32,295 nt of DNA from CAZWHE01 sp964633825 (GTDB lineage: Bacteria; Planctomycetota; B15-G4; CAYZWU01): contig CAZWHE010000027.1 in the NCBI GenBank assembly GCA_964633825.1, positions 1 to 32,295 on the forward strand. The letters run 5' to 3'. The position numbers and the translations under genes were made by a program. Below are positions 23,166 to 30,983 of this stretch, piece after piece. The notes beneath the pieces are model-generated. The model worked only from the letters and a program-made list of their open reading frames with translations, was not told the origin of the DNA and did not search any database. Within the stretch, counting starts at the first letter, position 1. Each line of letters starts with the position of its first letter.

Positions 23166-24299
23166 GTGGAATTCTGGGAGATCCGAATAACGGCTTTCGG
23201 AAGTTCCTTTTTCCTGGTCGTCCTCTTTGTTCCGTTTTTTCAATGGGTTGCCCTGAAATCCGGAATCGTGGACAGGCCAGGAGGCAGAAAGGAGCACGAA
23301 ACCGAAACCGCCCTTCTCGGCGGCGCCGCCGTCTTCACGGCTTTCTCGGTTTCGGCTCTTTTAATCCTTTCTCTAGATGCCCCAAGGTCGGTGGAGGAGG
23401 GCGGCGGGCGTGTTTTCGCCGGCTTCGCCTCTTCTTCGGTTTTCTTCTTTCTCGGAGGTCTTGTTCTCTTTCTGACCGGGCTCTGGGATGACTGTGCCAA
23501 GGGGCGTGCCGGTCTCTCTTTACACTGCAAGATCTCGGGCCAGTTGATCGGCATCGCCCTGGCAATTACGGGCCTGGTCGTCGGCAAGCCGGGGCCCCTT
23601 GGAGATCTCTTCGACCATTCGAAAATCTTCTACATCGTTGTTTTTGCTCTCTGGCTCGTCACGACGATCAATTCCTTCAATTGCTCCGACAACATTCACG
23701 GCCTGATGAGCGGTCTGGCCGTCATCTCGCTCGTTGTGCCGGTTGTGTGCTTCGAAAGACCGGTCTTTCACCTGCCCGGACTCGCCCTGCTCGGAGGGCT
23801 GCTCGGGTTTCTGCTTTTCAACTTCTTTCTGCCCCGTTTGTTTCCGAACACCAGGATCTTTCTCGGCGATGCGGGCTCGCTCTTTGTCGGGTACTGGGTC
23901 GGTCTCGTTCTCTGGCCCCTGACCGAAGGCTTTCTGAGCCCCGGGGAGTATTGCATTGGCGTTATCCATCTCTTTCCCGCGCTGCTCCTGCTCGGTTTCC
24001 CCCTTTTCGACACGGGTTTCGTCGTCTTGATGCGGTGGCGGGAGGGACGCCCCGTATACGTGGGTGACAATCAGCACATGAGCCACAGGCTCGTGCGCAG
24101 CGGATTCAGCGTGACCGAATCCGTTCTTCTCCTCTGGGGTGTGGGGATGGTGCTCGCGGGAACGGGATGGTGGGCCCTGGAAAGCGAGGGGAGCCGGCGC
24201 CTCCTGATTTCGGCCGCCGGTCTGGCGCTCGGTATCCTGACCATGCTGTTCGTTCGAAGGACCGAATGGGTCCGCTTAAAACGATCCGAAGAGGAATGA
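23166..24299 (+). CDS. WecA/TagO/MraY-like polyprenyl-phosphate glycosyl-1-phosphate transferase
   Basis: A 377-residue polytopic membrane enzyme with about ten or eleven hydrophobic helices. It likely moves a sugar-1-phosphate from a UDP-sugar to undecaprenyl phosphate, the first step of a surface glycan. Family signs are DRPGGRKEH with the following LGGAAVF, the Mg-binding D108-D109 (GLWDDCAKG), FNCSDNIHGL (161-170), IFLGDAGSL, and the late DNQHMSHRL loop. In the fifth-loop motif (family DGxDG or DNxDGL) the second Asp is His (H168), which is unusual. The start is GTG at 23166, 5 nt after the previous stop, with only a weak purine-rich site. The 3' end overlaps the convergent mlaD by 24 nt. 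Confidence 0.92.
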   Translation: MEFWEIRITAFGSSFFLVVLFVPFFQWVALKSGIVDRPGGRKEHETETALLGGAAVFTAFSVSALLILSLDAPRSVEEGGGRVFAGFASSSVFFFLGGLVLFLTGLWDDCAKGRAGLSLHCKISGQLIGIALAITGLVVGKPGPLGDLFDHSKIFYIVVFALWLVTTINSFNCSDNIHGLMSGLAVISLVVPVVCFERPVFHLPGLALLGGLLGFLLFNFFLPRLFPNTRIFLGDAGSLFVGYWVGLVLWPLTEGFLSPGEYCIGVIHLFPALLLLGFPLFDTGFVVLMRWREGRPVYVGDNQHMSHRLVRSGFSVTESVLLLWGVGMVLAGTGWWALESEGSRRLLISAAGLALGILTMLFVRRTEWVRLKRSEEE

Positions 24300-25088
24300 G
24301 CCGAGCGAAGTCATGGGCGCCGCCTCGCGGGCATCCTCGACGGCCAGCGTGACCTGGTCGACAAGGTCTCTCACTTTCCCGGCGATTTTATCGTCGTTCA
24401 GCAGAAGCCAGAGAACGCCCTTGCCCTTGTCGTACTCTTTAGTCAGTTCTTTGAGACGGCTCGTAAAACCGTCAATATCTTCCAGTATCAACGAAAATTT
24501 GTTTTCCCACTCGGTGCTGTATACGAGTTTGCCGAGTATTCCCTCACCTGTGCCGGAGTGTTCGGCCATCGCGTTGATTCTGTCGAGGATGTTGGAGATC
24601 TTGGGCCCGTTTTCCTCGATGAGCTCACCCGCGTTTTCGAGGAGGCCCGTCAGGCCGCCCGGGGATTCACCGGTCAAACCGAGCCGGATAACCCTGTCCG
24701 AGATCCGATCCCGGCTCGTTCCCGGGTCGATCTCCACGGCCTTGCCGCCCAGCATGTTGGCGTCGCGGATCCAGATCTTGTAGTCTTCCTTGAGATATTT
24801 TTCGAGGAGGACGTCGGTATTCAGGACCGCTTTCACCCACCTGACACCTTCCCCTTCCAGCCTGTCCCGTCCGGTAGGCAGAAACTCGACTTTTTTGACG
24901 CTCCCGTGGGTCACGCCCATGATCCTCACGTTATCGCCTTCTTTGAGGCCGGCTGCGTTATCGAAGTAAACGGTCAGCTCGTACTTCTTCTTGAAGGGGT
25001 GATCGGTCAGGGTGAGTATCAGGTAGCCCAGCCCGATGAGGGTACCGAAAAAGAGGAGTCCCAATCCCGTTTCCCTTGCTTTGGACAT
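24276..25088 (-). CDS. mlaD: MlaD-like MCE-domain lipid-transport protein
   Basis: A 270-residue inner-membrane-anchored periplasmic protein that forms the lipid-conducting ring of the Mla transporter. It has one N-terminal helix (about residues 8-27, GLGLLFFGTLIGLGYLILTL) and an MCE domain at about 36-125 (LTVYFDNAAGLKEGDNVRIM then VEIDPG). The C-terminal region is longer than in E. coli MlaD (about 180 residues) and has amphipathic helices (ENAGELIEENGPKISNILDR) as in other long MCE proteins. The ATG follows GGAGG by 8 nt. It is the last gene of the operon, 12 nt after mlaF. Confidence 0.93.
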   Translation of the reverse strand: MSKARETGLGLLFFGTLIGLGYLILTLTDHPFKKKYELTVYFDNAAGLKEGDNVRIMGVTHGSVKKVEFLPTGRDRLEGEGVRWVKAVLNTDVLLEKYLKEDYKIWIRDANMLGGKAVEIDPGTSRDRISDRVIRLGLTGESPGGLTGLLENAGELIEENGPKISNILDRINAMAEHSGTGEGILGKLVYSTEWENKFSLILEDIDGFTSRLKELTKEYDKGKGVLWLLLNDDKIAGKVRDLVDQVTLAVEDAREAAPMTSLGSFLFGSF

Positions 25089-25100
25089 TTCAGATTCCTC

Positions 25101-25859
25101 CTACAGAGTACCGGTGCTGATCACCGGTTCTTCAATGACTTCGCCTTTGAGGAAGGCTTTCACAATCGGGTTCCGGCTCTTCCGGATTTCTTCGGGAGTT
25201 CCCGTTTCTCTGATACGGCCCTCGTGGTGCATGCCGATCCGGTCTCCCACGTGGAAGGCGCATTCCAGATCGTGGGTGACCACGATGGATGTGACGCCGT
25301 GTTTTTTCTGGACGTCCCTGATCATGCGCGAGATGTTGGTCGTCATGATCGGATCGAGCCCGGCCGTGGGCTCGTCGTACAGGATGATGTCGGGCTGCAT
25401 GACGAGGACGCGCGCCAGGGCGGCTCTCTTTTTCATCCCGCCCGAGATCTCGGCCGGCATCTTGTTGAAAGCATCTCCCATTTCCAAGCCTTCGAGAGCG
25501 GCCATAGCCTGTTTTCGAATTTCTTTCCCGGAAAGGCTCGTGTGTTCGCGCAGGGGCAGCTCCACGTTGCTGCCCACGCTGAGCCAGTTGATCAGGGCCG
25601 CTGATTGAAAGAGATAGGCCACCTTCCTCCGGATTCTGAAAAGGGTCTTGCCGCCGGCGCGTGTGATGTCCTCGCCTTCGATGATCACTCTTCCCGTATC
25701 GGGCTTGAGAATGCCCACGATGTGCTTGAGCGTGACGCTCTTGCCCGTGCCCGAGCGGCCGAGAACGACGAATGTTTCCCCCTTGACGACGTGGAGAGTG
25801 TACCCGTCGAGGATCTTCTGTCTGCCGAAGCTTTTATGGATGTTTTCCAGCCTGATCAT
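25101..25859 (-). CDS. mlaF: MlaF-like ABC transporter ATPase
   Basis: A 252-residue cytoplasmic ATPase that drives phospholipid movement through MlaE and MlaD. It has Walker A GRSGTGKS, a Q-loop (LFQSAAL), signature EISGGMKKR, Walker B IILYDEPTAGLDP and the switch His in VVTHD. The LSGGQ motif in the form ISGGM and the AALARVL context match the MlaF branch. The ATG at 25859 overlaps the mlaE stop by 4 nt (ATGA) with AGGTGG 8 nt upstream; a GTG 12 nt earlier is less likely. It is translationally coupled to mlaE. Confidence 0.95.
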   Translation of the reverse strand: MIRLENIHKSFGRQKILDGYTLHVVKGETFVVLGRSGTGKSVTLKHIVGILKPDTGRVIIEGEDITRAGGKTLFRIRRKVAYLFQSAALINWLSVGSNVELPLREHTSLSGKEIRKQAMAALEGLEMGDAFNKMPAEISGGMKKRAALARVLVMQPDIILYDEPTAGLDPIMTTNISRMIRDVQKKHGVTSIVVTHDLECAFHVGDRIGMHHEGRIRETGTPEEIRKSRNPIVKAFLKGEVIEEPVISTGTL

Positions 25860-26662
25860 GGAATGTTCCACCTGTAGAAGATTTGGGCCATGTAATAACC
25901 GAGGATGATGATGAGCAGAAAGGAATTAACCACCGCGGTCCGCGTCGCACGGCCAACGCCGAGTGCGCCGCCCTTCGCCCTCATCCCCGACGAACAGCCG
26001 ACGATGGAGATGACGATTCCGAAGAAGAAAGCCTTGAAAAGGCCCGTGATGAGGTCTTTGGGAAGACCGTAGAATTCTGGGTCTCCCGAAAGAGAATCTT
26101 TGACATTGTTGAAATAAGACATGAAGGAGATGTCGAGCTGGAGCCAGCAGAAGAATGCGCCGCCCAGGGTGCCGGTCACATCGGTCACGAAGGTGAGTAT
26201 GGGGCACATGACGGCGAGGGCCAGGACGCGCGGCGTCACGAGAAAATCGGCCGGGCTGATCGACATGACCTCGAGGGCGTCGATCTCTTCGGAAACCTTC
26301 ATGGTGCCGATCTCGGCCGCCATTCCCGATCCCACGGAAGCGGTGAGGATGAGGGCCGTCATGAAAGGCCCCATCTCGCGAAAGAGAGCGGTGCCGATGA
26401 TGCGCGAGATCGATTCCTTGAGACCGTAGTTCTGCAGCTCGACGCCGATCTGGAGGGCCAGGATCATTCCGGTGAAGACGGCGACCACAAGAACGACGGG
26501 CAGCGGTTTGACTCCGCACGTGTATGCCTGGTCCAGGACGAACCGCCTTCTTTTCCAGGAGTTCTTCAGGTAATAAAAGGAGAGAAAGAGGAGAATGAGG
26601 GTGTACCCGGCGCCTTCTATCGTGCTGATCAGAAAACGCCCTGTCGTTTCAAAAAATGCCAT
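25856..26662 (-). CDS. mlaE: MlaE-like ABC transporter permease
   Basis: A 268-residue inner-membrane permease. Family sequences include VVLVVAVFTGMILALQIGVE, the ELQNYGL segment, the long stretch REMGPFMTALILTASVGSGM with AAEIGTMKVSEEIDALEVM (the coupling region touching MlaF), and the C-terminal GYYMAQIFYRW. Five or six hydrophobic helices are visible. The ATG follows AGGAAGAG closely. It lies 12 nt after the WPLF-repeat lipoprotein gene and overlaps mlaF by 4 nt, so all four are one operon. MlaB and MlaC genes are not present here. Confidence 0.95.
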   Translation of the reverse strand: MAFFETTGRFLISTIEGAGYTLILLFLSFYYLKNSWKRRRFVLDQAYTCGVKPLPVVLVVAVFTGMILALQIGVELQNYGLKESISRIIGTALFREMGPFMTALILTASVGSGMAAEIGTMKVSEEIDALEVMSISPADFLVTPRVLALAVMCPILTFVTDVTGTLGGAFFCWLQLDISFMSYFNNVKDSLSGDPEFYGLPKDLITGLFKAFFFGIVISIVGCSSGMRAKGGALGVGRATRTAVVNSFLLIIILGYYMAQIFYRWNIP

Positions 26663-26674
26663 TCTCTCTTCCTG

Positions 26675-28207
26675 TCAGAGATTCCATTCGGAACAGCTGT
26701 AAAGAGGAAAAAACAAAAGCCTCACGCTCTTCAAGCCGCCGGTGTCTCCTTCGATGGAGAGCAGCTTCCAGATGAAATCGTGGCCCCATTCTTCTTCCCT
26801 GATGTTGCGGTAGCTGTAAAGGAGCGGGATGCTGAATCGGCTTTCCGCCTCGTCGCGGTACATTGAGATGAGCGTAAACAGGAACTGATGGCGGACTGCG
26901 CCGGTGTTTTCTTTCTTGTATCGATAAAGACTCCAGAAGGGCCAGGCGAGCTTGTCCACCGAATCCAAAGGCTTGACGTGCCGGAAAGGGATCAATGACA
27001 ACACCGAAACGTCGAGGCTTCCGTCGTTCATCGATTTTTTATGAAAGAGAGGCCAGAGGTGAAAGTAGGAATCCGCGCCTTTCCCCTCGGCCAGGTATTC
27101 CTTGCGAATCGATGTCACGAGCGGAATAAAAAGGAAGTCCCTTTTTCTGTGTTCGGGAGTTTTTGTTTTTCTCAGCCAACAGAAGGGGATCAGGAAAGCT
27201 TTCGAGTCGAAGCCTTTTCGGCTGAAATGAGAATAGAAGGGGAAGATCCGGAAGCGCTCGTGTGTTCGTGTTTTTTCGATGCGGACCAGCGGCCAGGGAA
27301 CGTCATAAAGATAATAAGCTTCCTCATTGGTGTTGGGTTTTCTTTTCCAGCTGCCCGGCTCTGCTTCCCACAGGTCGGGGATTTCTTTCTGGAGCTGGAC
27401 AAGGGGGCCCATAAACAGGAGGGGGCCGATAAACCCATGCCGGTAATAATTGTCGGCTCTCTCCCAGTGGAAGAGCGGCCAGAATCCATACGCTTTTGCC
27501 GGGTGTTTCGTGTCCAGCCCTTTTTCCTGGTAGTGAAAAAAAGGCCAGAGGACCGAGTACTTCCTGTGCTTGCCCTGCCACTCGTCCCTCATGTAAAAGG
27601 GTAAAATGTGAAACGATCGGGATTTCGGATTTCCCTCGGACCAGCCGAAGAGGAGGAGGATGCTTGTGGATGTTCTCGGGGGATCGAAGACTTTTTTGGT
27701 CACCCGCTGATAAAAAGGCCAGAGCGCGAAGTCAAAAGTTTCGTACGTGAGAAAATGCCTGATCCGACCTCCCAGCGGAAAGAAAGCGAAGTAATTATCT
27801 CCGTCGGATGAACGTCCTCCGAAGAGAAGCGGGAAAAGTATCCAGTCGATCTCTTCACGTGAATTTGTGACTTCCTTACCATAATAATAAAGGGGCCAGA
27901 AGCGCAGTCGGGTGACTCCGTCGTGACTGACATAACGGCCGAGGGGCGGGATGAAGTCGCACTCCGATCTGTTTTTCTTTTTGTCTCTCCTGTGGCGGAT
28001 CAACGGCCGAAAGGCCCATTCTTTCTCTCCGGGATCGTTGATCCCGGAGAGAAGGGGGATGATGCCGTCCCATTCCGACTGATCCGTTGATTTGTGGAAT
28101 GAAGCGCGAACGAGGGGGGAGAGATCGGCTTCGGGTTTCGATGCCCGGCATCCCGAAAGAAAAAGCACTGCCCCCGCTACCGAAAGGGTGATAAGATGTC
28201 GCGTCAA
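26675..28207 (-). CDS. WPLF-repeat lipoprotein of unknown function, first gene of the Mla operon
   Basis: A 510-residue protein from the TTG at 28207, which follows AAGGGG by 7 nt and gives a textbook lipoprotein signal (TRHLITLSVAGAVLFLSGC). An ATG at 28279 is an in-frame alternative without a ribosome site. The mature part carries at least fifteen short repeats of the form [F/L/I]-[W/F/I/L]-P-[L/F] followed by aromatic and charged residues, for example FWPLYYYGK, LWPFYQRV, LWPFFHYQE, FWPLFHWER, LWPLFHKK and FFPLYSCSE, spaced about 20-40 residues apart. Each looks like an amphipathic beta strand, so a propeller-like or barrel-like structure in or on the outer membrane is plausible. I know no named family. 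It is 12 nt from mlaE, so a part in lipid transport is a fair inference. Confidence 0.85.
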   Translation of the reverse strand: MTRHLITLSVAGAVLFLSGCRASKPEADLSPLVRASFHKSTDQSEWDGIIPLLSGINDPGEKEWAFRPLIRHRRDKKKNRSECDFIPPLGRYVSHDGVTRLRFWPLYYYGKEVTNSREEIDWILFPLLFGGRSSDGDNYFAFFPLGGRIRHFLTYETFDFALWPFYQRVTKKVFDPPRTSTSILLLFGWSEGNPKSRSFHILPFYMRDEWQGKHRKYSVLWPFFHYQEKGLDTKHPAKAYGFWPLFHWERADNYYRHGFIGPLLFMGPLVQLQKEIPDLWEAEPGSWKRKPNTNEEAYYLYDVPWPLVRIEKTRTHERFRIFPFYSHFSRKGFDSKAFLIPFCWLRKTKTPEHRKRDFLFIPLVTSIRKEYLAEGKGADSYFHLWPLFHKKSMNDGSLDVSVLSLIPFRHVKPLDSVDKLAWPFWSLYRYKKENTGAVRHQFLFTLISMYRDEAESRFSIPLLYSYRNIREEEWGHDFIWKLLSIEGDTGGLKSVRLLFFPLYSCSEWNL

Positions 28208-28344
28208 ACTAATGCCCCTTCGTTTTTCGTCTGACGGAATTCCTTGGACAGGTTTCTTCAGACAAAACCGCCATCTCATGCAAACGTAGTAATCATAGTG
28301 ACATCGAGATGGAGAGTCCAGCGCCATCTGTTCGGGAGCGATCG

Positions 28345-29256
28345 ATGACGTCTCTTTTAGCAAGGTGTTTGATTTTCATCGTGATCGCTTCGATCCTCTT
28401 TCCCGGCTGCCGGACGATGGAGATGCTTTCTCGAGATCTGTTGCATCCGCCCGAATTTCTCGAAGAGCGGCGGAAACAGGATGAATGGCTCGATGCGGAT
28501 CGGCTTCTCGAAGCCCGGAAACGGGCCGGGGAAATGCTAGTCGCCGATCAGACACCTGCTCATTTGGTCCTGGCCGCCCGGGTTGAGGAGGATCCTGAGA
28601 AAGCACTGGCGCTCTTGGAAGAAGCTCTCGAGAAGAACCCTTTTTTTGCGTGGGCCCGGTACGGCCTGGCTTACATCGTTCTCAGAGAGGAAATCCTCGA
28701 ACGTTACGAAGAATCGGCCGAGCACCTGAAATGGCTGATCATCCAGGAATTCGGACGGGATTCGCCTCGTGGCGTCAGATCTCCCCGGCATCTGCTGATA
28801 GAGAATCTCCACCGGCTGGGCCGAATCGAAGAAGAAGCGGAAGAGTGGGAGGCGCTGATCGATGCCCATCCCTCTGATATGGATGCCCGGGTCGACCTCG
28901 CCAGGCTTCTCTGTTTCAGATTGGGAGAGACAAAAAGAGCCAGAAAACATCTCGACAAGGTCCTGGAGAAAGATCCCGATCGGCTCGATGCCCGGTTTCT
29001 CAGGGCCCGCGTCGCCTGGGACAGGGGAAAGCACGAATGGGCCGTCGAGTTATATGAAAAACTCGTGGATCTCCACCCCGATGCGCTTCTCAATATCGCC
29101 CTGCTCTATGATCAGCATCTGAAAGACCCTGAAAAAGCGCTGCTCTACTACAAGCTTTATCTCGATTATGAAGGTCCGAACAAGGATCAAAAGAAGTGGT
29201 CCGATAAAAACATCCTCGCCCCAAACAGGATCGAGGGTCTTGAAAAAGGTGTTTGA
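28345..29256 (+). CDS. TPR-repeat lipoprotein
   Basis: A 303-residue lipoprotein: the signal MTSLLARCLIFIVIASILFP ends in lipobox FPGC. The ATG at 28345 follows GGGAG by about 7 nt; the in-frame ATG at 28309 would lengthen the n-region without need. The mature part is made of helical repeats of TPR type, including EEDPEKALALLEEALEKNPF, ARKHLDKVLEKDPDRLDARF and KHEWAVELYEKLVDLHPDAL. It has no enzymatic motif. It is divergent from the WPLF-repeat/Mla operon (137-bp gap) and its stop overlaps the dtd start (TGATG). Confidence 0.88.
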   Translation: MTSLLARCLIFIVIASILFPGCRTMEMLSRDLLHPPEFLEERRKQDEWLDADRLLEARKRAGEMLVADQTPAHLVLAARVEEDPEKALALLEEALEKNPFFAWARYGLAYIVLREEILERYEESAEHLKWLIIQEFGRDSPRGVRSPRHLLIENLHRLGRIEEEAEEWEALIDAHPSDMDARVDLARLLCFRLGETKRARKHLDKVLEKDPDRLDARFLRARVAWDRGKHEWAVELYEKLVDLHPDALLNIALLYDQHLKDPEKALLYYKLYLDYEGPNKDQKKWSDKNILAPNRIEGLEKGV

Positions 29257-29732
29257 TGATCGTTCTCGTTCAAAGGGTTTCGGCGGCGAGTGTTGATGTG
29301 GGGACGAAGAGGGTCGCCGAGATCGGCCCCGGTTTTTTAGCGCTCGTCGGGATCAGGAAAGGCGATGGAGAAGGGGAAGCGAAACTCTTGGCCAGAAAAG
29401 TGGCCGGCCTGCGGGTTTTCGGCGATGAACAGGGTCGTTTCAATCTCAACATCCTCGATCCCTCGATCAACGGCGAGGTCCTGGCCGTTTCGCAGTTCAC
29501 GCTGATGGCCGACTGTCGCAAGGGACGCCGTCCCGGTTTCGACGGGGCCGAAAGACCCGAGAAGGCCGACGAGCTCTTCGAACGCTTCGTCGGCGATCTG
29601 CGCGAAGAGGGGGTAACGGTTCAAACCGGTGTCTTCGGAGCCGGCATGAGGGTATCGCTCGTCAACGAGGGACCGGTCACGATCATTCTCGATACGGATA
29701 AACTTTCAGGGAGAGCAGTCCGCCCGCAATAG
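29256..29732 (+). CDS. dtd: D-aminoacyl-tRNA deacylase
   Basis: A 158-residue cytoplasmic proofreading enzyme that hydrolyses D-amino acids wrongly attached to tRNA. It begins MIVLVQRVSAASVDV. The catalytic Thr lies in SQFTLMADCRKGRRPGF and the Gly-cisPro-like loop is NEGPVTI. Length matches the family. The ATG at 29256 shares one base with the upstream stop (TGATG), so translation is coupled to the TPR lipoprotein. It converges on the kinase gene with a 50-nt gap that shows no clear terminator. Confidence 0.96.
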   Translation: MIVLVQRVSAASVDVGTKRVAEIGPGFLALVGIRKGDGEGEAKLLARKVAGLRVFGDEQGRFNLNILDPSINGEVLAVSQFTLMADCRKGRRPGFDGAERPEKADELFERFVGDLREEGVTVQTGVFGAGMRVSLVNEGPVTIILDTDKLSGRAVRPQ

Positions 29733-29782
29733 TCCCGGCGCATGTTCGGTTATGATCGTCGGCATAATTCGTTCCGTGAAGA

Positions 29783-30577
29783 TTACTTTCTCATAACCTG
29801 CATCACGTGGGCGATATAAGTTCTGGCTTCGCTGTTCACACGGAACGATGAGAGGTAGGCGAGGAGAAAACGCAGTCTGTCCTGGTGGTTGACAAACCCG
29901 GCGACGTCTTTGTTCAGATCTGCGAGGTCTTTGAGGAAAGGGCGTCCCCTGCCGGGGGCGGCTTTTCCGCCGTCCCCGGCCGGCGAATCGATCTTTGAAA
30001 AGGTGTAAATCCCTTTTCCACGATGGACCAGGATGTTGCGGGAATAAAGATCTCTATCTCTGTAACCTCTGTCGTGGAGGGACCTCACCCAAGTGCCGAG
30101 CCCGCTCGACAGAAGCCTGCGTTGAGAAGACGGCCAGGTTCTGAAGCCTTTGGAGGAGAGGATCATATGGAGATCGATCGTGTTCGGAAGATCCTCTGTT
30201 AAAATGAATGCCTTTCTCAGGAAACGGAAACATCTCTCTTCTCCGAAAGCGATTGGCCGGATGCGCGAACAGCCTATCCTGGCAAGCCTGGAGAGATTTG
30301 CATATTCTTTGGCGGCGCGGGATCTGCCGAAGAAAGTGTTTCTCAAGGCTCCTTTCAACAAACTCCCTAACCCGGGGTACCAATATCTTTTCAACCAGGC
30401 CCTGTCCGAGCTGTCATTTCCTTGTGAAGCCGTTGGAAGCGCAACGAGGGAAACATTGGATGTGCGTTGGCTCGATCTGGTGCTCAGCACCTTCATGTTC
30501 CAGAAGTTCTCGAAATTTTCCGATGATGTTCGGGAGAAGAGGCTTCTAAAATTTGAGTTTATGACTGTTCGGAACAT
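29783..30577 (-). CDS. WaaP/KdkA-like lipopolysaccharide kinase
   Basis: A 264-residue protein-kinase-fold enzyme likely to phosphorylate heptose or Kdo in the LPS core. It has a candidate ATP lysine K63 (AWLKRYWYPG), RAAKEYANLSRLARIG, the hinge-like FILTEDLPNTIDL, the catalytic loop LHDRGYRDRDLYSRNILV (catalytic Asp at 176, metal Asn at 181), and KIDSP in place of DFG. The His usually before RD (HRDL) is Asp here. Length fits the family. The ATG at 30577 has AAGGG only 4 nt upstream. It stands alone and converges on dtd. It supports the presence of LPS in this organism. An unrelated aminoglycoside-type kinase is a less likely alternative. Confidence 0.87.
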   Translation of the reverse strand: MFRTVINSNFRSLFSRTSSENFENFWNMKVLSTRSSQRTSNVSLVALPTASQGNDSSDRAWLKRYWYPGLGSLLKGALRNTFFGRSRAAKEYANLSRLARIGCSRIRPIAFGEERCFRFLRKAFILTEDLPNTIDLHMILSSKGFRTWPSSQRRLLSSGLGTWVRSLHDRGYRDRDLYSRNILVHRGKGIYTFSKIDSPAGDGGKAAPGRGRPFLKDLADLNKDVAGFVNHQDRLRFLLAYLSSFRVNSEARTYIAHVMQVMRK

Positions 30578-30983
30578 AAACCCTTACGATAGTGACGGCG
30601 CCGCGATTTGTCAAAAGGCAGCCTTCGCCCTCAAGAAAATATTGACAACTCACCGGAATAGGATCGTATTATCAATGTTGAACGATCATTACGAGTGTTA
30701 TGCTCTTTGCCGACGCCCTGTTTGTATGGTTCCGGAACGAAAAGGCGATCCTCTTCCTGTTTTGATTTCAGCGCCGCAAAAAATCTCGTAAATTCTTACT
30801 TGACGCTATTTTTGAGTTTTCCATATACTTCCCATTGCCGGTGGAGAGTTATAATCTTTGTTAGATAAATTACTTAATGCGTGAATGCGATTTGTCGAAA
30901 TACGAGTAATGGAGTTATGATCACGCGGTAGATCAGAGGAAACCCGGGTCGTAATCTGCTGGTTCAAGAGAAAGGAAGCGTTC
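30578..30983 (+). other. 406-bp gene-free region upstream of the HU gene
   Basis: This A+T-rich stretch between the divergent kinase and HU genes holds the promoters described separately. At 30642-30647 there is also a perfect TTGACA with TATTAT (30667-30672), but the spacer is 19 nt. The last 60 bases contain the HU ribosome site AAAGGAAG. I see no convincing open frame of its own and no known riboswitch fold. Confidence 0.6.
30800..30855 (+). promoter_or_regulatory. Promoter region of the HU-like gene
   Basis: TTGACG (30800-30805) and TATACT (30824-30829) are spaced by 18 nt and form a good sigma70-type promoter. A second, perfect TATAAT (30850-30855) has only a weak -35, so there may be two starts. 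They would leave a leader of about 125-150 nt before the HU start at 30984. Confidence 0.6.

Noticed and set aside
24558..25604. A 348-codon plus-strand frame across mlaD and mlaF
   Set aside because: It is the complement of two well-supported Mla genes and shows no signature of its own.
30642..30672. TTGACA and TATTAT as a further promoter
   Set aside because: The spacer is 19 nt and better elements lie closer to the HU gene, so I mention it only in the region note.
30150..30791. A 213-codon plus-strand frame opposite the LPS kinase and running past its start
   Set aside because: Most of it mirrors kinase codons, and the part beyond 30577 has no family likeness. The kinase motifs on the other strand are clear.
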